64,000 nt of DNA from Strigamia acuminata (taxonomy: Eukaryota; Arthropoda; Chilopoda; Geophilomorpha; Linotaeniidae). Both the position numbers and the translations under genes were made by a program. Of the stretch, positions 1 to 14,991 are shown piece by piece; positions within the stretch are counted from its first letter, which is position 1, and every line of letters starts with the position of its first letter. The DNA is taken from the NCBI GenBank assembly GCA_949358305.1, contig OX442315.1, positions 24,702,427 through 24,766,426 of the forward strand. Direction: 5' to 3'. The notes under the pieces were generated by a model. It had not been told where the DNA came from, did no database searches, and saw only the letters and a program-made list of their open reading frames with translations.

Positions 1-230
1 ATAATATATCTCTGCTAACGTGTAATAAAGAAATGTACAAATTACAATAAATCGATGATATATACTGTACATATAAATGGTATAAATGGATTTTTTTTAA
101 GGTGTTACAAGTGTTTAGGCTTTTGACTGTAGAATTATCATATCGAATGAGAAGGGGAAAAAAATAGAAAAGAATATACGGAGTGCTTAAACTCATAATG
201 GCAATTCCATGCTTCATTTTTCATTGAAAA
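1..230. repeat. Direct repeat of the DGAT1 3'-flanking sequence (left copy)
   Basis: The first ~170 bases match 6060-6250, just downstream of DGAT1. Shared blocks include the 'gtaataaagaaat' run, 'tacatataaatggt' and 'agaattatcatatc', in the same order and orientation. The match fades after about base 170. It suggests that the duplicated SLC22/selenoprotein K segment is bounded by copies of the same flank, and that another DGAT1-like 3' end may lie to the left of the window. No coding sequence is seen here. Confidence 0.6.
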
Positions 231-259
231 AATCACTCATAGTAATTGTAATAAATAGG

Positions 260-470
260 TCAAGAAAGATTGGATTGAGGGAACCACTCCCAACTATGTT
301 TGCTCACGCGACGAGCACCAGTTGAATTGATTGCATATAAATCTCCATCACGCCATTCCACCAATGGACTAGACGAATGAATTCGCTCAAAAATGGCTAA
401 CTTGTAAACATAATATAGCAGCTGGTAATTAAAATAATATCAAAACAAATAATTTCAGTTCATCTTTAAA
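260..470 (-). pseudogene. Fragment of an SLC22 transporter gene (second exon only)
   Basis: This stretch is clearly homologous to exon 2 of the intact SLC22 gene further right (about 23660-23930), including the 3' splice region. It carries the same run encoding the large extracellular loop after the first membrane segment, but with a deletion of about 20 bases and small indels that break the frame. None of the other nine exons is present nearby. It is the remnant of the counterpart of the 21.4-24.1 kb gene in the left copy of the segmental duplication. Confidence 0.75.
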
Positions 471-1387
471 ATAGACTCATTGTTTTCGTATTTGGCTATA
501 CAGAGAAGCCAAATATGGAGCAGAGAGAAAGGGAGATATTTTGTGAGTAATCAATTTACAAGGCTAGTAGTTCTGACTATTAAAACTTTTGTTTTGTGAC
601 AGCTTGACCTCATTAGTGAGTCATTGGAGTTCCATCTTTGGACTTTGGATTATTAGTGGACAAATAAGACTCCCTCCAGATTAAGATTAAGATTATACTC
701 TTGTTGTCGATAAGCATGTCTCGATGATGACCACAGCTCAATGGGCGAAAAGTGACGCATCCTCATCGATGACAAACAATAACAATTGCTACGGTGTTGA
801 AATACTGGCATTACAAACCTGAAAAGTAAAACTTAAAGAAATACAAAATAAAGTTCACATACGGGTAGATTTTTAATTGACACAATAGATTTAAATAAAA
901 CAACAAATCATATGTTTTGGTTGGATTTTAAATATAAATGCAGGAAGGGTTGGGGTGTATATGAGAAAGTATAGTCATCACAAAATAAATGCAAGTTTTT
1001 ATTCTAAATTGATTTTTTTTAACTTTCTATTTTGTTACGGTTCACTTGGGATGCTTGTGGTTTATTGAAATACGTACTAGGCTATGTTAATGAGGATATC
1101 CTGCAAACTGAAATCGCAACGGATATCTTAATAGGTTGGAGTATAGTTTGAGGTGAATGGCAATCCGTATGACCTTTAATAATCTAAATATCAAAATAAA
1201 TTTCCATTTATTTTCATGCCATTTACATCAATCAATATAAAGAAATTTGACAAATCAAATATAAACAATTCTTCATAACATTTCTTCTCGAATCGTGCCT
1301 AGATTGGATGGTACATTCTTAGGGCCGTTTTGATTATTCCCCCTCCTTTCATCGTGTGGTGGACGAATTGATGGTTCTTGTTTTGTT
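471..1387. other. Non-coding, decayed duplicated flank
   Basis: No convincing gene. Short blocks at about 590-680 and 1010-1215 match 24500-24570 and 24890-25070 between the two SLC22 loci of the right copy. The stretch is therefore the intergenic part of the duplicated segment. It probably includes the 3' UTR of the SLC22 gene that follows on the minus strand. Confidence 0.6.
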
Positions 1388-3573
1388 CTAATAGAAACGA
1401 ACATCTCTTGTAACACATAAAATAATCATATTTATGACTGACTTCGTTTTTGTAAAGCAACTTGAGAATGGAGTCAAGTCTTTGCCAAACGCCTCTCCTT
1501 CTGCAATCGTCTCTGGCAATCGGCAACCCAATGTTTCAGGTAGCCAAACTACGGCCAAAGCTCCAGCAACAGATAAAAGTCCCATAATAATTAAAGGAAG
1601 TACTCGACTATGAACAGCCTTTATAATAAAAAAAAGAAACAAAGTATAGTTTTAATCGCGAAACTTCGTTTTAGAATATTTCTTACCAAGTAGACAATTG
1701 TAGGCGAGGCAATTAAACCAATGCCAGCAACGAAAGAACTTATTGCTAATCCCATTGCCCGAACAACTGTAGGATATAGTTCACCAGCAAAAATATAAAT
1801 AACTGAAAACGACCCAGAAATTCCAAATTTGCCGATCATGGACAAACTTACAGTGACCCATACTTGGTCTGAAAAGCAAAATATAACTAAAAATGTACGA
1901 ATAAAAAAGTATTCTGTTATATACCTTCAGGAACTAACATCGTGCATACACAAGCAACACCTCCAATCAGTTGAGCTACAATAAGTGAGCATCGTCGACC
2001 CCACCTTTGCATAGCGTACCAAGTAATTATGTAACTTGGAATTTCAACTAGCCCAGAAATGAAAAATGCTACATAATCGTTAACCCCCAGATTAGCACAC
2101 ATGTACGATAAGCCATTGTACACCACTGCATTCGACAACCAATTGAAGGTTATTACTATTGTCTTTTTACGCATGTTAGGAGTTCGCACCAATCCAAGTG
2201 CACTGTTACTTTGTTGTTCCTTAGTACAACTGTCACCATCTTCATACTGGCAATCATAAATGTCTATGTAAAATTAACATTGAAATACGACGATAAAGAG
2301 ACCTACAGTACCTGCAAACTGTTTAAAAAGTTTTTGCAAATTTGTTTTCCATTTGATTTGGCCATTTTTTGGACTATTATTTCTGCATCTTCTATTTTTC
2401 CTTGGTTTAATAACCATCGAGGAGATTCCGGTACAATCCTAGGTTTTAATTTATCTGGTAAGTGATCCATTAAAAGAACTTGTCTTAAATAAATATACCA
2501 CCATAAACCGAACAGTAAAACACAGGGAATTGATGTGCAAAGAGCGAGTTTGAACCAATGGCGACATAAATATGCTAGCACTGCCAGAAAACACATTGCA
2601 GAAGCGAAGAAAATGCACACAACCATTCCTGCTAATGTTCGGTAATCAGGTCCGGTCAATTCCATACCTAAATTGAATCGTCAACAAATGATTTAACGGT
2701 AAGTATGTAAACAAATAAACATTGCTAAGAATGCTAACCAAGAATAAACGGAATCTGAAAAATCGCAGGAAAGGTCAATCCCAAAAGTGTTCGAAAAACA
2801 GTGTAACTGATGTAATCAGGTGAAAATGTACAAGCAATTGCTAAAACAAATTCCAACCCCAGAACTGTAAAAAACGCCAGTTTTCGTCCCCATCTAAAAC
2901 GAATTACAAATAAAAACACGCTACATTACGACCACACAAAACATCACTTGTCCGCAACTCCGCCGAACAAAACATTTCCAAAGAGGCTTCCAACATAAAA
3001 CGCTGTTGTTGCTACTGAAGGCCACCATTTGTTGTCGCAAACTAAATTTAACTAAACAGATAGTTAATAATAACAATAACATCTTTTTTTTTAAAAAAAA
3101 AAACAAAAACATTCACATGTTCCTACTTTACTGACGAGTGTTTCATCATAATATGTTGTATCAAATTCCCACGATCGACACGATTCTGTTGGCCAACTTG
3201 TATTAGGTAAAGGAGGCCATTGATCACTTGTTGTCACAACTGTAGTCCAATTAACGGCATACGCTAGACACCGATTATACACATTCACACCACCTCTTAA
3301 CTGCCTAGGAATGCTTAAACTGAGTCTCTGTTGAAGTGTCATATTAGTAACTTTTAGTTCCGGTATCTCACACCAGTGCTCGGGAGTGGCAGACATGAAT
3401 ACCTGGTTGAAAGTGAGAAAGACGGCAGGCAAAGACGCCGGAATGCATAACATGTAGTAAACAATTTTCTGGTATCGGCCGAACTGTCCAAGTTTTGGTA
3501 GAATATCGTCGAATTCCATCCCAAATTGCGAGGATGAGATGATTGACACCTCAGCTTTCTTATCATTTACCAC
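1388..3573 (-). CDS. SLC22-type organic ion transporter (gene 1, intact)
   Basis: Predicted MFS transporter of the SLC22 (organic cation/anion/carnitine) family, a plasma-membrane protein moving organic ions. Eight exons can be placed: 3127-3573, 2948-3051, 2739-2893, 2499-2667, 2312-2438, 1925-2246, 1687-1868 and 1388-1618. All have GT/AG ends and join in frame to 578 residues, normal for the family. Visible features are a first membrane segment near residues 35-60, then a large extracellular loop with several N-glycosylation sites (NMT, NWT, NTS) and paired cysteines. A WGRK MFS motif follows membrane segment 2, and the family motif PESPRWLL lies in mid-protein. Five internal exons have exactly the same lengths as in the paralogue at 21.4-24.1 kb. 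The first ATG (3573) adds 18 residues before MEFDDILPKLGQF; the second ATG (3519) could be the real start. The substrate cannot be told from sequence. Confidence 0.88.
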
Positions 3574-4605
3574 TTCTCACGTATTGGCCAACATTTTCAT
3601 TATCAATTTAGTGGAAAGTCCGATTTGTTTTTTGAGCCGTTGAAGGCAACGTGTGGTTGTGAATTGTGTCCTCTTGGTTTGATTTGTTTCATTGGTCTCA
3701 CACAGGATGCGCCCAAAGGAGGAAGGTGGAAAGGGGGAAATGGAGTGGTTGTCAACTATTTTCCTTAAGTGAACTCCTTAAACCCTATCAGTGATGAAAG
3801 ACCACGACTGACCGATGCCATCAATCATCGAAGAGGAGGTTACGCGATTGCGTGCTTCACTGCAGCATCAAAATATACCACATGCGCACACTTGTATCAT
3901 AAAGTTAAAGTAACAATCGGTGGGACAAACCAGCGCCATCCTATGGGAACGACACTGCCCCCGTGATCGCGTCGCATTTTGTATCCTATCATCGTCTGGG
4001 CACACCTTGTTCACCAGCCTCTCCTCTATTGTTACATTTAGAATTGCAGTGAACCTAAAACCACCAGAAACTGAATCCAGGAACCGTATTGCACAAGTTT
4101 TTTTTGGTGTAAAAGATGATATTTCAATAATATTTCGTAATCAGTTGTCTAAATTTAGCATTGGTTGCTATGCTCCGAATTTCGAAATGTTTATTTCATG
4201 TGAATAGGTACAAGTATAGGGCCTCAAACTAGAGCTGCGAGATCATAAACCAGATCATAAATCTACCTTTTGGCAAAGATAAATAAAGTCGAATTTGGAC
4301 ATTTAATCTGGAGCAGGGAAGAGCAGTTTACCATTGAGTTGAATTACATTATAGTAATTTATTGTAAACGATTAACAGTCTGGTCAGAGTCCATAGGAAA
4401 AAATCTGAAAGAGCGAAACTTTGCCCACAACTGGTGGGTGCTCTACGGGTTTTATGTTAGTTTTATCATTAATTTCACCTGTGTTGTGCTCCAATAAATT
4501 ATAAATTCTCAAATGATGTTTAGTTTATTCAAATACATTATATAACTTTACATTTTTAATTTAAAAACGTATGATTGTTCATTAAACCACAATCTAAGAC
4601 AAGAG
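3574..4605. other. Intergenic region between SLC22 gene 1 and selenoprotein K
   Basis: It holds the promoter side of the SLC22 gene and the distal 3' flank of the selenoprotein K gene. Open frames here are short and resemble no family. No repeat or RNA gene recognised. Confidence 0.5.
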
Positions 4606-4651
4606 TCAACCAAACTGGTGCTTTCTTAAAGATTTACCAGTAAGGTGTCAT
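4606..4651 (-). promoter_or_regulatory. SECIS element (form 2) in the selenoprotein K 3' UTR
   Basis: On the minus strand the order is ATGA (4651-4648), a helix of ACC, two mismatched T, then ACTGGT; an unpaired AAA; a small apical stem CTTT/AAAG; then ACCAGT, two T, GGT, and TGA (4608-4606). This is the layout of a form 2 eukaryotic SECIS: the ATGA/TGA non-Watson-Crick quartet, helix II, apical adenines and a mini-stem. A basal helix can form between AATCTAAAGAC (upstream) and GTCTTAGATT (downstream). The core lies about 170 nt 3' of the in-frame UGA, within the workable range. It would recruit SBP2 and the Sec-tRNA elongation factor. Confidence 0.82.
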
Positions 4652-4780
4652 ATATAAATTCAGTTAACTGAATTATCCAGTCTTTAGATTAGGCCCAAAA
4701 AGAAATAAATAAAACACTTTAGTGATGAATAATTAATATTTACAACAAATTTCTGCAGTGTCATCTATTCCTTTTTGTTT

Positions 4781-4810
4781 ACGTCTGACGTGAAGTTGCA
4801 CATCAGACGT
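4781..4810 (-). promoter_or_regulatory. Stem-loop directly after the Sec codon and stop (possible Sec redefinition element)
   Basis: Immediately after the UAA stop of selenoprotein K, and 9 nt after its UGA, the minus strand reads ACGTCTGATGTG, loop CAACTT, CACGTCAGACGT. That is a 12-bp stem with one G-U pair. Stem-loops a few bases 3' of a Sec UGA (SRE elements, described for SELENON) raise UGA readthrough. The position fits, but function is inferred. It is too short to be the SECIS itself. Confidence 0.5.
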
Positions 4811-5707
4811 TTACCTTCCTCATCCACCGCCCATTGGAGGAGCCGGAGGTGAACCTATTATAAATAAATAGAATAATCAATTTTCTTTTTAAACATACCG
4901 GTATGTTTTTAATAATTTTGTAGTACATATAAATTTAAACAAATGTTTAAAATCACTCGCCTTTTATGTTAACATTAAAGAAATTTTACTCGTTTAAATG
5001 TTTTGTCCTTATTTTCACGTTTTCGGCAAAAGATATAGCTTAGAAAGCGAAGCGCCAAGTGATTTTTTTCACATTTGGATGAAATCAAGCGAGATATAAA
5101 GAAATTCTCGATTGAAACCATCTCATTTAAAACTTGGATAAAACAACATGACAAAATTTTGCCACAGATATATCGAAGTATTTATAATTCTAATTACTTG
5201 AAAAACCAGATCCAAATCCACCAAATCGACGACCAGGTGGTGGTGGTGGGCTAAAAATAAAATTGTTTCGTTAAAACTAATTTTTAATTCAAGTCGTATC
5301 AAAATCTAAAATATTACGGTCGCCTATTGCCGCCATAACCAGATGAAGATCGCGCTCCGTGTTTAGTTAAATCAGGCTAAAATAAAAATATTCAAGTGTT
5401 ATTAATACTTATCCTTTACATAATGTACTTAATAATGTCACATTTACCTGTACTAATGTACGAAAGCTGATAAAAATAAAAATAATTCACAGTTAATTAC
5501 ACAAATTTTAGTATTCACAACAACAATACTTACAATAAGGAAATAAATTCGCAAATTCCCCAGAAAAAATCGGGTATGATCGTCAAGCGCCAAGGGGAAC
5601 GACTCTCCAAAACATTCCCAGCTGAAAGTTTGAGAAAGAGAATAATTACTATCTGACAGGAAAATTTGAGTGAAATATTAGTTATTACATTCCGAAATGT
5701 ACACCAT
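4811..5707 (-). CDS. SELENOK: Selenoprotein K, with in-frame UGA for selenocysteine
   Basis: A small single-pass ER membrane protein; in animals it acts with DHHC6 in palmitoylation and in ER-associated degradation. Six exons: 5689-5707, 5534-5621, 5448-5466, 5318-5376, 5198-5250 and 4811-4854, joining in frame to 93 residues, the family length. It starts MVYIS and contains the hallmark SPWRL and the DFFWGI membrane segment (about residues 23-40), then a Gly/Pro/Arg/Ser-rich cytosolic tail. The end is PPMGGGUGR, where U91 is the UGA at 4822-4820 and UAA follows two codons later. The tiny 19-nt first and third exons would be missed by ordinary gene finders, and the UGA would be called a stop. 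A decayed copy sits at 27.6-28.3 kb. Confidence 0.93.
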
Positions 5708-6328
5708 ACTGTTTCAAAAATTTGTTTACAAATATGATGTAAACTTTTTCCTAGATGGTCTTGACTACAGGACCAAATTTTTCTAGGCTCGACCCGAAGG
5801 CAAAACGGAAGTACACGTACAATATGTGACGTAATACATATGAAGGAAGTGACGAAAACTATAGTTGTAACCGAACCAACGGCCAATCAGAATCATTGGC
5901 GGAGGTTTTAAAACAAGTTTGAGTTTTATACTCACTTGTCAGTTTTATATATCATTTTATCTCTCGTATTATGTCCAAAGATGATTGATAGTGAGAGAAT
6001 TAAATAGTACACTGATGTGGATATTTTGAGAATAGCATTTAATTTGTCGTCAACAAATACTTATAATATGTAATATTTATACTCGTATATCATGTAATAA
6101 AGAAATAAACAAATCACAACAATGATTGGTATACATATAAATGGTTATACAAAAGTGATTTCAAAATACCTGAATGCATTTCAAAACGTTTTAAGTAGTA
6201 ATTCAGTTTATGAATTCGACTAGAATTATCATATCAAAATTATTTTTTAAAAATAATAATAATCAAGCACAAAATCGGTGATACTTCATTTTGTATAATG
6301 TAAATACATTGTTGACCTTACTAATGAC
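5708..6328. promoter_or_regulatory. Promoter side of selenoprotein K with paired CCAAT boxes, then repeat of 1-170
   Basis: At 5883-5899 the sequence ccaatcagaatcattgg carries CCAAT boxes in both orientations. The same block recurs at 28449-28465, between the selenoprotein K remnant and Aurora A, where one of the two boxes has decayed. From about 6060 to 6250 the sequence matches the first 170 bases of the window and probably forms the 3' flank of DGAT1. No gene recognised. Confidence 0.5.
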
Positions 6329-8606
6329 TTAGTCATTAGTGTTTTCGTAATGGATTATGTAGTAATCATGATAATACATGAGTATTGCTAATGGCTGCCC
6401 AATGATTAATGACAACCACACAGCCATGTTGGAAGACTTTCCTGACAGGTAACGTCGAACAAACCGTGCAAACGGTATCTACACATGAAAAAATTACTTC
6501 ATAAACTCTTGTGTGCGGAAAAAAAAAGTACCTGAGCTGCCATTCCAGTAAACGCCCAAAGCCTAAACATTTTCAAGGGAATGCTCACAAGATACTAAAA
6601 AAAAAATATTGTATTTCAGAGCTGAGAATCTTCTATCGTTTCTTACCTCATGGAAAAAGGCAGAAATAAGAAACACGATAACAGTAGCTGAATTTCTGTT
6701 GTAACCCCTATTCATAAGTGGGATGAATAAATGTCTGTAAATTGTAGACTTTAATTAATTTACAATTAAATTATAATTAAATGCTCGTAAACTGACCTGA
6801 GGCACCATCTATGAACAGGAATATTCCAGTTTTGCCAAAAATAATTCACGGTCTCGGAATTCCACCAATCTCTATAGAATTCTCTATCGGCAAATCTCAA
6901 CAATTCTGCTATGAAGTTGAGACAAGAATGGAATAACCAGTAAAAGCCAATGAGCCAAATTAAATGATTTGGAACCTATAAATTAATTAATATATATACA
7001 GATTTTTTTTTTAATTAAAAGTTATTGATTCATTGAAACTTCAATTCGTACAGCAAGCTTAAGTAATCGCTCCAACAATTTGGAATAATTCATTTCCTGT
7101 AAAGTAAAAATGATTTAATTAAATTTGTTCAGAAGCCAATTATACGCATCGGGAGAGAAACCTTGAATGGTATCATAGAGTTACGGATTGTCGGCACCAT
7201 CCATTGTTGAATGAGTCCAAACATCAATTGTGCAATAAACAACTACAAAATCAAATTTTGAAATTTTAATAAATAAAAAAAATCGGTAAAAAAAATCAAA
7301 TTTTACCATTTCCACAAATCGTTTCAAAAGAAATCTCTTTCTGATTCGTGGAGAACGAGGAAAATTAAGCTCATAGCATAAAGTTGGAACAAAAATGAAA
7401 TAATATATATCTAGTTGAAATATAAAACATTAGAAAACTATTGCCGGTAAGTAATTCATTGATATCTCAAACCTTTAATATTTAAATTCTCCGGGTAGAC
7501 AACGGCATGTGGCTCCACGTGCCCATTCATTTTAGATTTATCATCTAAAACAAAACAAAACAAAAAATTTAATTAATGGTAAATTGATAAATGAAATTTA
7601 AACCTTTTTTGACACGGGCTTCTCGACACCACCTGTTGACGATCACATAAGATACTAATTTGAGGAACATAATGCTGAACCCACTGAGAGCAAAGGAACC
7701 GCCAACTAATTAAAAAAGTATTGATTTAATTTAATGATAATTAGATTGAAGTATATACGTTTTCGAGTTACCTGGGTGTGTGTCACAAAAGTAAACAATC
7801 AAAGCCGGGAAAAACAGAATACTGAACAGATTAACTAAATGCAAGCGGTACGTAGTTGCTTCTGATATCTTATTCTGCACAATGTCAAAAATATTAAAAT
7901 TGAAAACTACCAATTATAAAATCAATTAATTCTATCACCTACTCTTGACACGGCATATTCCAATAATAAACTAAACAATATAAAGATGTTAGCGCCTAAT
8001 TTAAATAGTGAAAAATTCAGGAATTATATTCATGTTATTTTCTGTCCATTTGTTAGTCGTACACAACATAAGAGCCATAAATGACCAATGGAACTGTTCA
8101 AGCAATACACGAAACCATTGAACTGGGTCGACGAGAATTCCATATCTGAAATAAAATAACAAAAAATTAAAATTCAATCAAAATGTGAAATAACAACTAA
8201 CGGTAACTTACTTGAGTATGTTTTCTAATGCGACTCTACCGTTAGAAAGAGCCAAAAGAACTATGCATAAATTTAAAAGGCCTCGGTAATTATTGTATCC
8301 ACTCTCTGTACACAACAGAGATTCATTTGCATGATGAACCCTTTTAAAATAAAATCATTTGTCGGCATAAAGTTTAATTTTTTTTTAAATAATTTTTTTA
8401 TGGGAAAAAACTAAAAAGCAATAGTAAAAGTCGTTACTGCGAAAGTTGAAAAAAAGTTAGTAAAGCTCAAGATCCCACATGTATCAATAGAGCTTCTTAT
8501 TCTGGGCTCACGGTTTATCTGGTCGAGATTTCCTCGCTTCCTTGATGACATCCGTATTTTTGGTTTGCTCATTTCTTTGACGAGTGCCTGCGGACGAGTC
8601 AGCCAT
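6329..8606 (-). CDS. DGAT1: Diacylglycerol O-acyltransferase 1 (MBOAT family)
   Basis: Catalyses the final step of triacylglycerol synthesis in the ER membrane (diacylglycerol plus acyl-CoA). About 14 short exons with GT/AG introns can be read from ATG 8606 to TAA 6331-6329, giving about 448 residues, slightly shorter than human DGAT1. Recognisable blocks in order: a basic N-terminus; [14 protein letters not shown] at the first membrane segment; [38 protein letters not shown], the conserved acyl-CoA site motif; and FFHEY with the MBOAT catalytic histidine (about residue 377). It ends in [12 protein letters not shown]. It is head to head with OSGEP, 385 bp between start codons, suggesting a shared promoter region. 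ACAT/SOAT would be the main alternative, but FYRDWWN and the N-terminal blocks favour DGAT1. Confidence 0.93.
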
Positions 8607-8991
8607 TTAGTTTAGAATAATGATGGTTCGGATAAAAAAGAATCATTATCAGTTGTTTTCAAGGTGCTAAGGTCACATGCAATGTAGGTGTCATAGGTCA
8701 TCTGCGTGGTGCTCGGCGTGGTGTCAAACTCACCCAACCAAAACGTCGCTTACAAAATTTCAAAAGTAGCCGGGCGGATAAAACTCTCGGAAAGATAGCT
8801 CCATCTGGTGGCATTGATGACTATTATGTCTGAAAAATACTTGTATTAATACTTGTACCTTGGGCACATTTTAGGGGCAGAAACAAGGGCAAAACTTTAT
8901 CTTTTTGAATCTTGCAATTTATTTAAAAGTAAAACGAAAGCTTGCCATTTGGTTAGAAAATTCAACCCGGGTGTGCTGAGCTCTGTTCAAA
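8607..8991. promoter_or_regulatory. Bidirectional promoter region DGAT1/OSGEP
   Basis: 385 bp lie between the start codons of two divergent housekeeping genes. The stretch at 8690-8820 is richer in G+C and CpG than its surroundings (for example tgctcggcgtggtg). No TATA box is obvious. Confidence 0.5.
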
Positions 8992-10733
8992 ATGGTTATA
9001 GCAATTGGTTTCGAAGGTAGCGCTAATAAACTTGGAATAGGTGTGATAAAGAATGGTGTTGTTCTTTCAAATCCGCGTCGAACTTATATTACACCACCCG
9101 GAGAAGGCAAGTAGTAGATTTGCGGCAACATTTTTTATTTTGTGTACTTTTTTATCTGATTTTTATTTTTTATGTTTTCCAGGTTTTCTGCCTCGAGATA
9201 CGGCAGCCCATCACCGAGAGAATATTCTACAAGTGTTGCAAGAAGCATTAGACGAAGCGAAAATAACTCCAGAAGAAATTGATGTGATTTGCTACACGAA
9301 AGGTGATGAAGTCGTATTTTGAATGCAAATAAATGGCTGTTTTAAAATCATTTTGTGGTATAATTTTAGGTCCAGGAATGGGCGCACCACTTGTTTCTGT
9401 GGCTGTAGTTGTAAGAACTCTAGCACAACTATGGGGAAAACCGATTGTGGGTGTAAATCATTGCATCGGCCGTAAGTGCGCATAAAATTACGAATTGCAA
9501 TTTTATAATGATGTTATGATTGTAGACATTGAAATGGGAAGGCTGATAACTAAAGCAGAGAATCCGACAGTTCTATACGTAAGCGGTGGAAATACACAGG
9601 TATTTGTAATCGAAACGTAACAAGTTTGAATGTTTTTAATATTTCTGTGATCATCTTTAGATTATAGCATATAGCCAGCAACGATATCAAATATTTGGTG
9701 AAACTATAGACATTGCAGTTGGGAATTGTTTAGACAGATTTGCGAGAGTTTTAAAGGTTTCAATTAATTAATTATATGTACACTCGTAGTTTAAAATTAT
9801 TAACACAAATAATTTCAGCTGTCCAATGATCCCAGCCCTGGCTATAACATCGAAAAAATGGCAAAAAGGTATGAGCTTGTTCAATTCATTTCAGAGTTGT
9901 CTGGACGACACAACGTCCGGACCACTCGTACGGTGTACAGAAATTTGTTAATTTATTAAAACCTTTATCCCTTTCAGTGGTCAGAAATTTTTTCCAATTC
10001 CGTACACAGTAAAAGGAATGGACGTTTCATTTTCAGGCCTTCTGTCCTACATAGAAGTAAGTTAAGTTACGATGCTTACAACTAAAAAATCACATTTGTT
10101 AAAAATTCCTTTACGAATTTCAGGAAAAAGTTCCAAAATTACTAAAGAGTAATGAATACACACCTGAAGATTTGTGTTTTTCATTGCAAGAAACGATTTT
10201 CGCGATGCTTATTGAAACTACAGGTTAACACATAACATCGTTATGATAATATTTTAATTTCAAGTGGTTTATTTTTTTTAGAACGTGCAATGGCGCATTG
10301 TGAGTCCAAAGAGGTCCTTATTGTAGGAGGAGTTGGATGTAAAAAGCTATTATGTACTTAACATGTTTATTCCAAATGATGCAATTATTTACCTCCATTC
10401 CAGGTAACTTGCGACTTCAAGAAATGATGGGGACAATGTGTGAAGAACGAGGTGCAAAGCTATTTGCTACAGATGAACGGTTAGCTATCAACAAACATTT
10501 AACAGTTATTGTATTAAAACCATTTGTTTCACCAGATTTTGTATAGATAATGGTGCCATGATTGCACACGCTGGATCGCTAATGTTCGCTTCGGGACACA
10601 CAACACCTTTGGAGGAAACAACATGCACACAGAGGTATAAACCGTGTGTTTTTTGTGCTCGCACATTAATGCCACTTTTTATCATTGGTTTAGGTACAGA
10701 ACCGATGAAGTGGAAGTATCATGGCGGAATTAA
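8992..10733 (+). CDS. OSGEP: tRNA N6-adenosine threonylcarbamoyltransferase (KEOPS subunit Kae1/OSGEP)
   Basis: Catalytic subunit of the KEOPS complex, which transfers threonylcarbamoyl to A37 of ANN-decoding tRNAs. Twelve exons (8992-9106, 9183-9302, 9370-9471, 9526-9599, 9661-9756, 9819-9868, 9978-10056, 10124-10223, 10282-10338, 10404-10479, 10536-10634, 10694-10733) join in frame to 335 residues, the same length as human OSGEP. Metal-binding H109 and H113 (NHCIGHIEMGR) and D294 (CIDNGAM) fall at the human positions. SGGNTQ and GGVGCN, nucleotide-site motifs, are present. The end [12 protein letters not shown] is typical. Intron 1 starts with GC (AAG|GCAAGT) instead of GT; no GT alternative keeps the frame. 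This is the cytosolic Kae1, not the mitochondrial OSGEPL1. Confidence 0.96.
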
Positions 10734-10998
10734 AACAACACAAAAATTTTTATTACATACTTTTTAATAATTAAAACCATTTTTTTTTGTTTTATTTGGC
10801 AAGACATATCAAAAAAAATCTAAAAACTCGTACACACAAAACTTTGAGCTGCTACGAATTTCATTAAAAATATAACCGACTTGAACTTGGCACGGAACTG
10901 ACGGACAAAATTATCCTACAATCTTCCCATCGGGAATCGTCGACATTATTTAATAAATTAAGTAGTAAGGAACTGTTCACCCACTGTCTAGGTAAAAT

Positions 10999-14991
<3,993 letters not shown>

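Larger units (their letters stand above)
260..6060. repeat. Left copy of a segmental duplication
   Basis: Collinear, in the same orientation, with about 23640-28560. Matching landmarks: SLC22 exon 2 scrap with gene 2, the intergenic blocks, SLC22 gene 1 with its ruined copy, SECIS and selenoprotein K with the decayed copy, and the inverted CCAAT block. Divergence is high in non-coding DNA, so the event is old. Confidence 0.82.

Noticed and set aside
4740-4775. ATGA near 4769 with flanking A/T-rich arms as the SECIS
   Set aside because: Arms pair but the opposite strand lacks the TGA of the quartet.
4781-4810. The 12-bp hairpin as the SECIS
   Set aside because: Too short, no ATGA/TGA quartet or apical adenines; a proper SECIS lies at 4606-4651.
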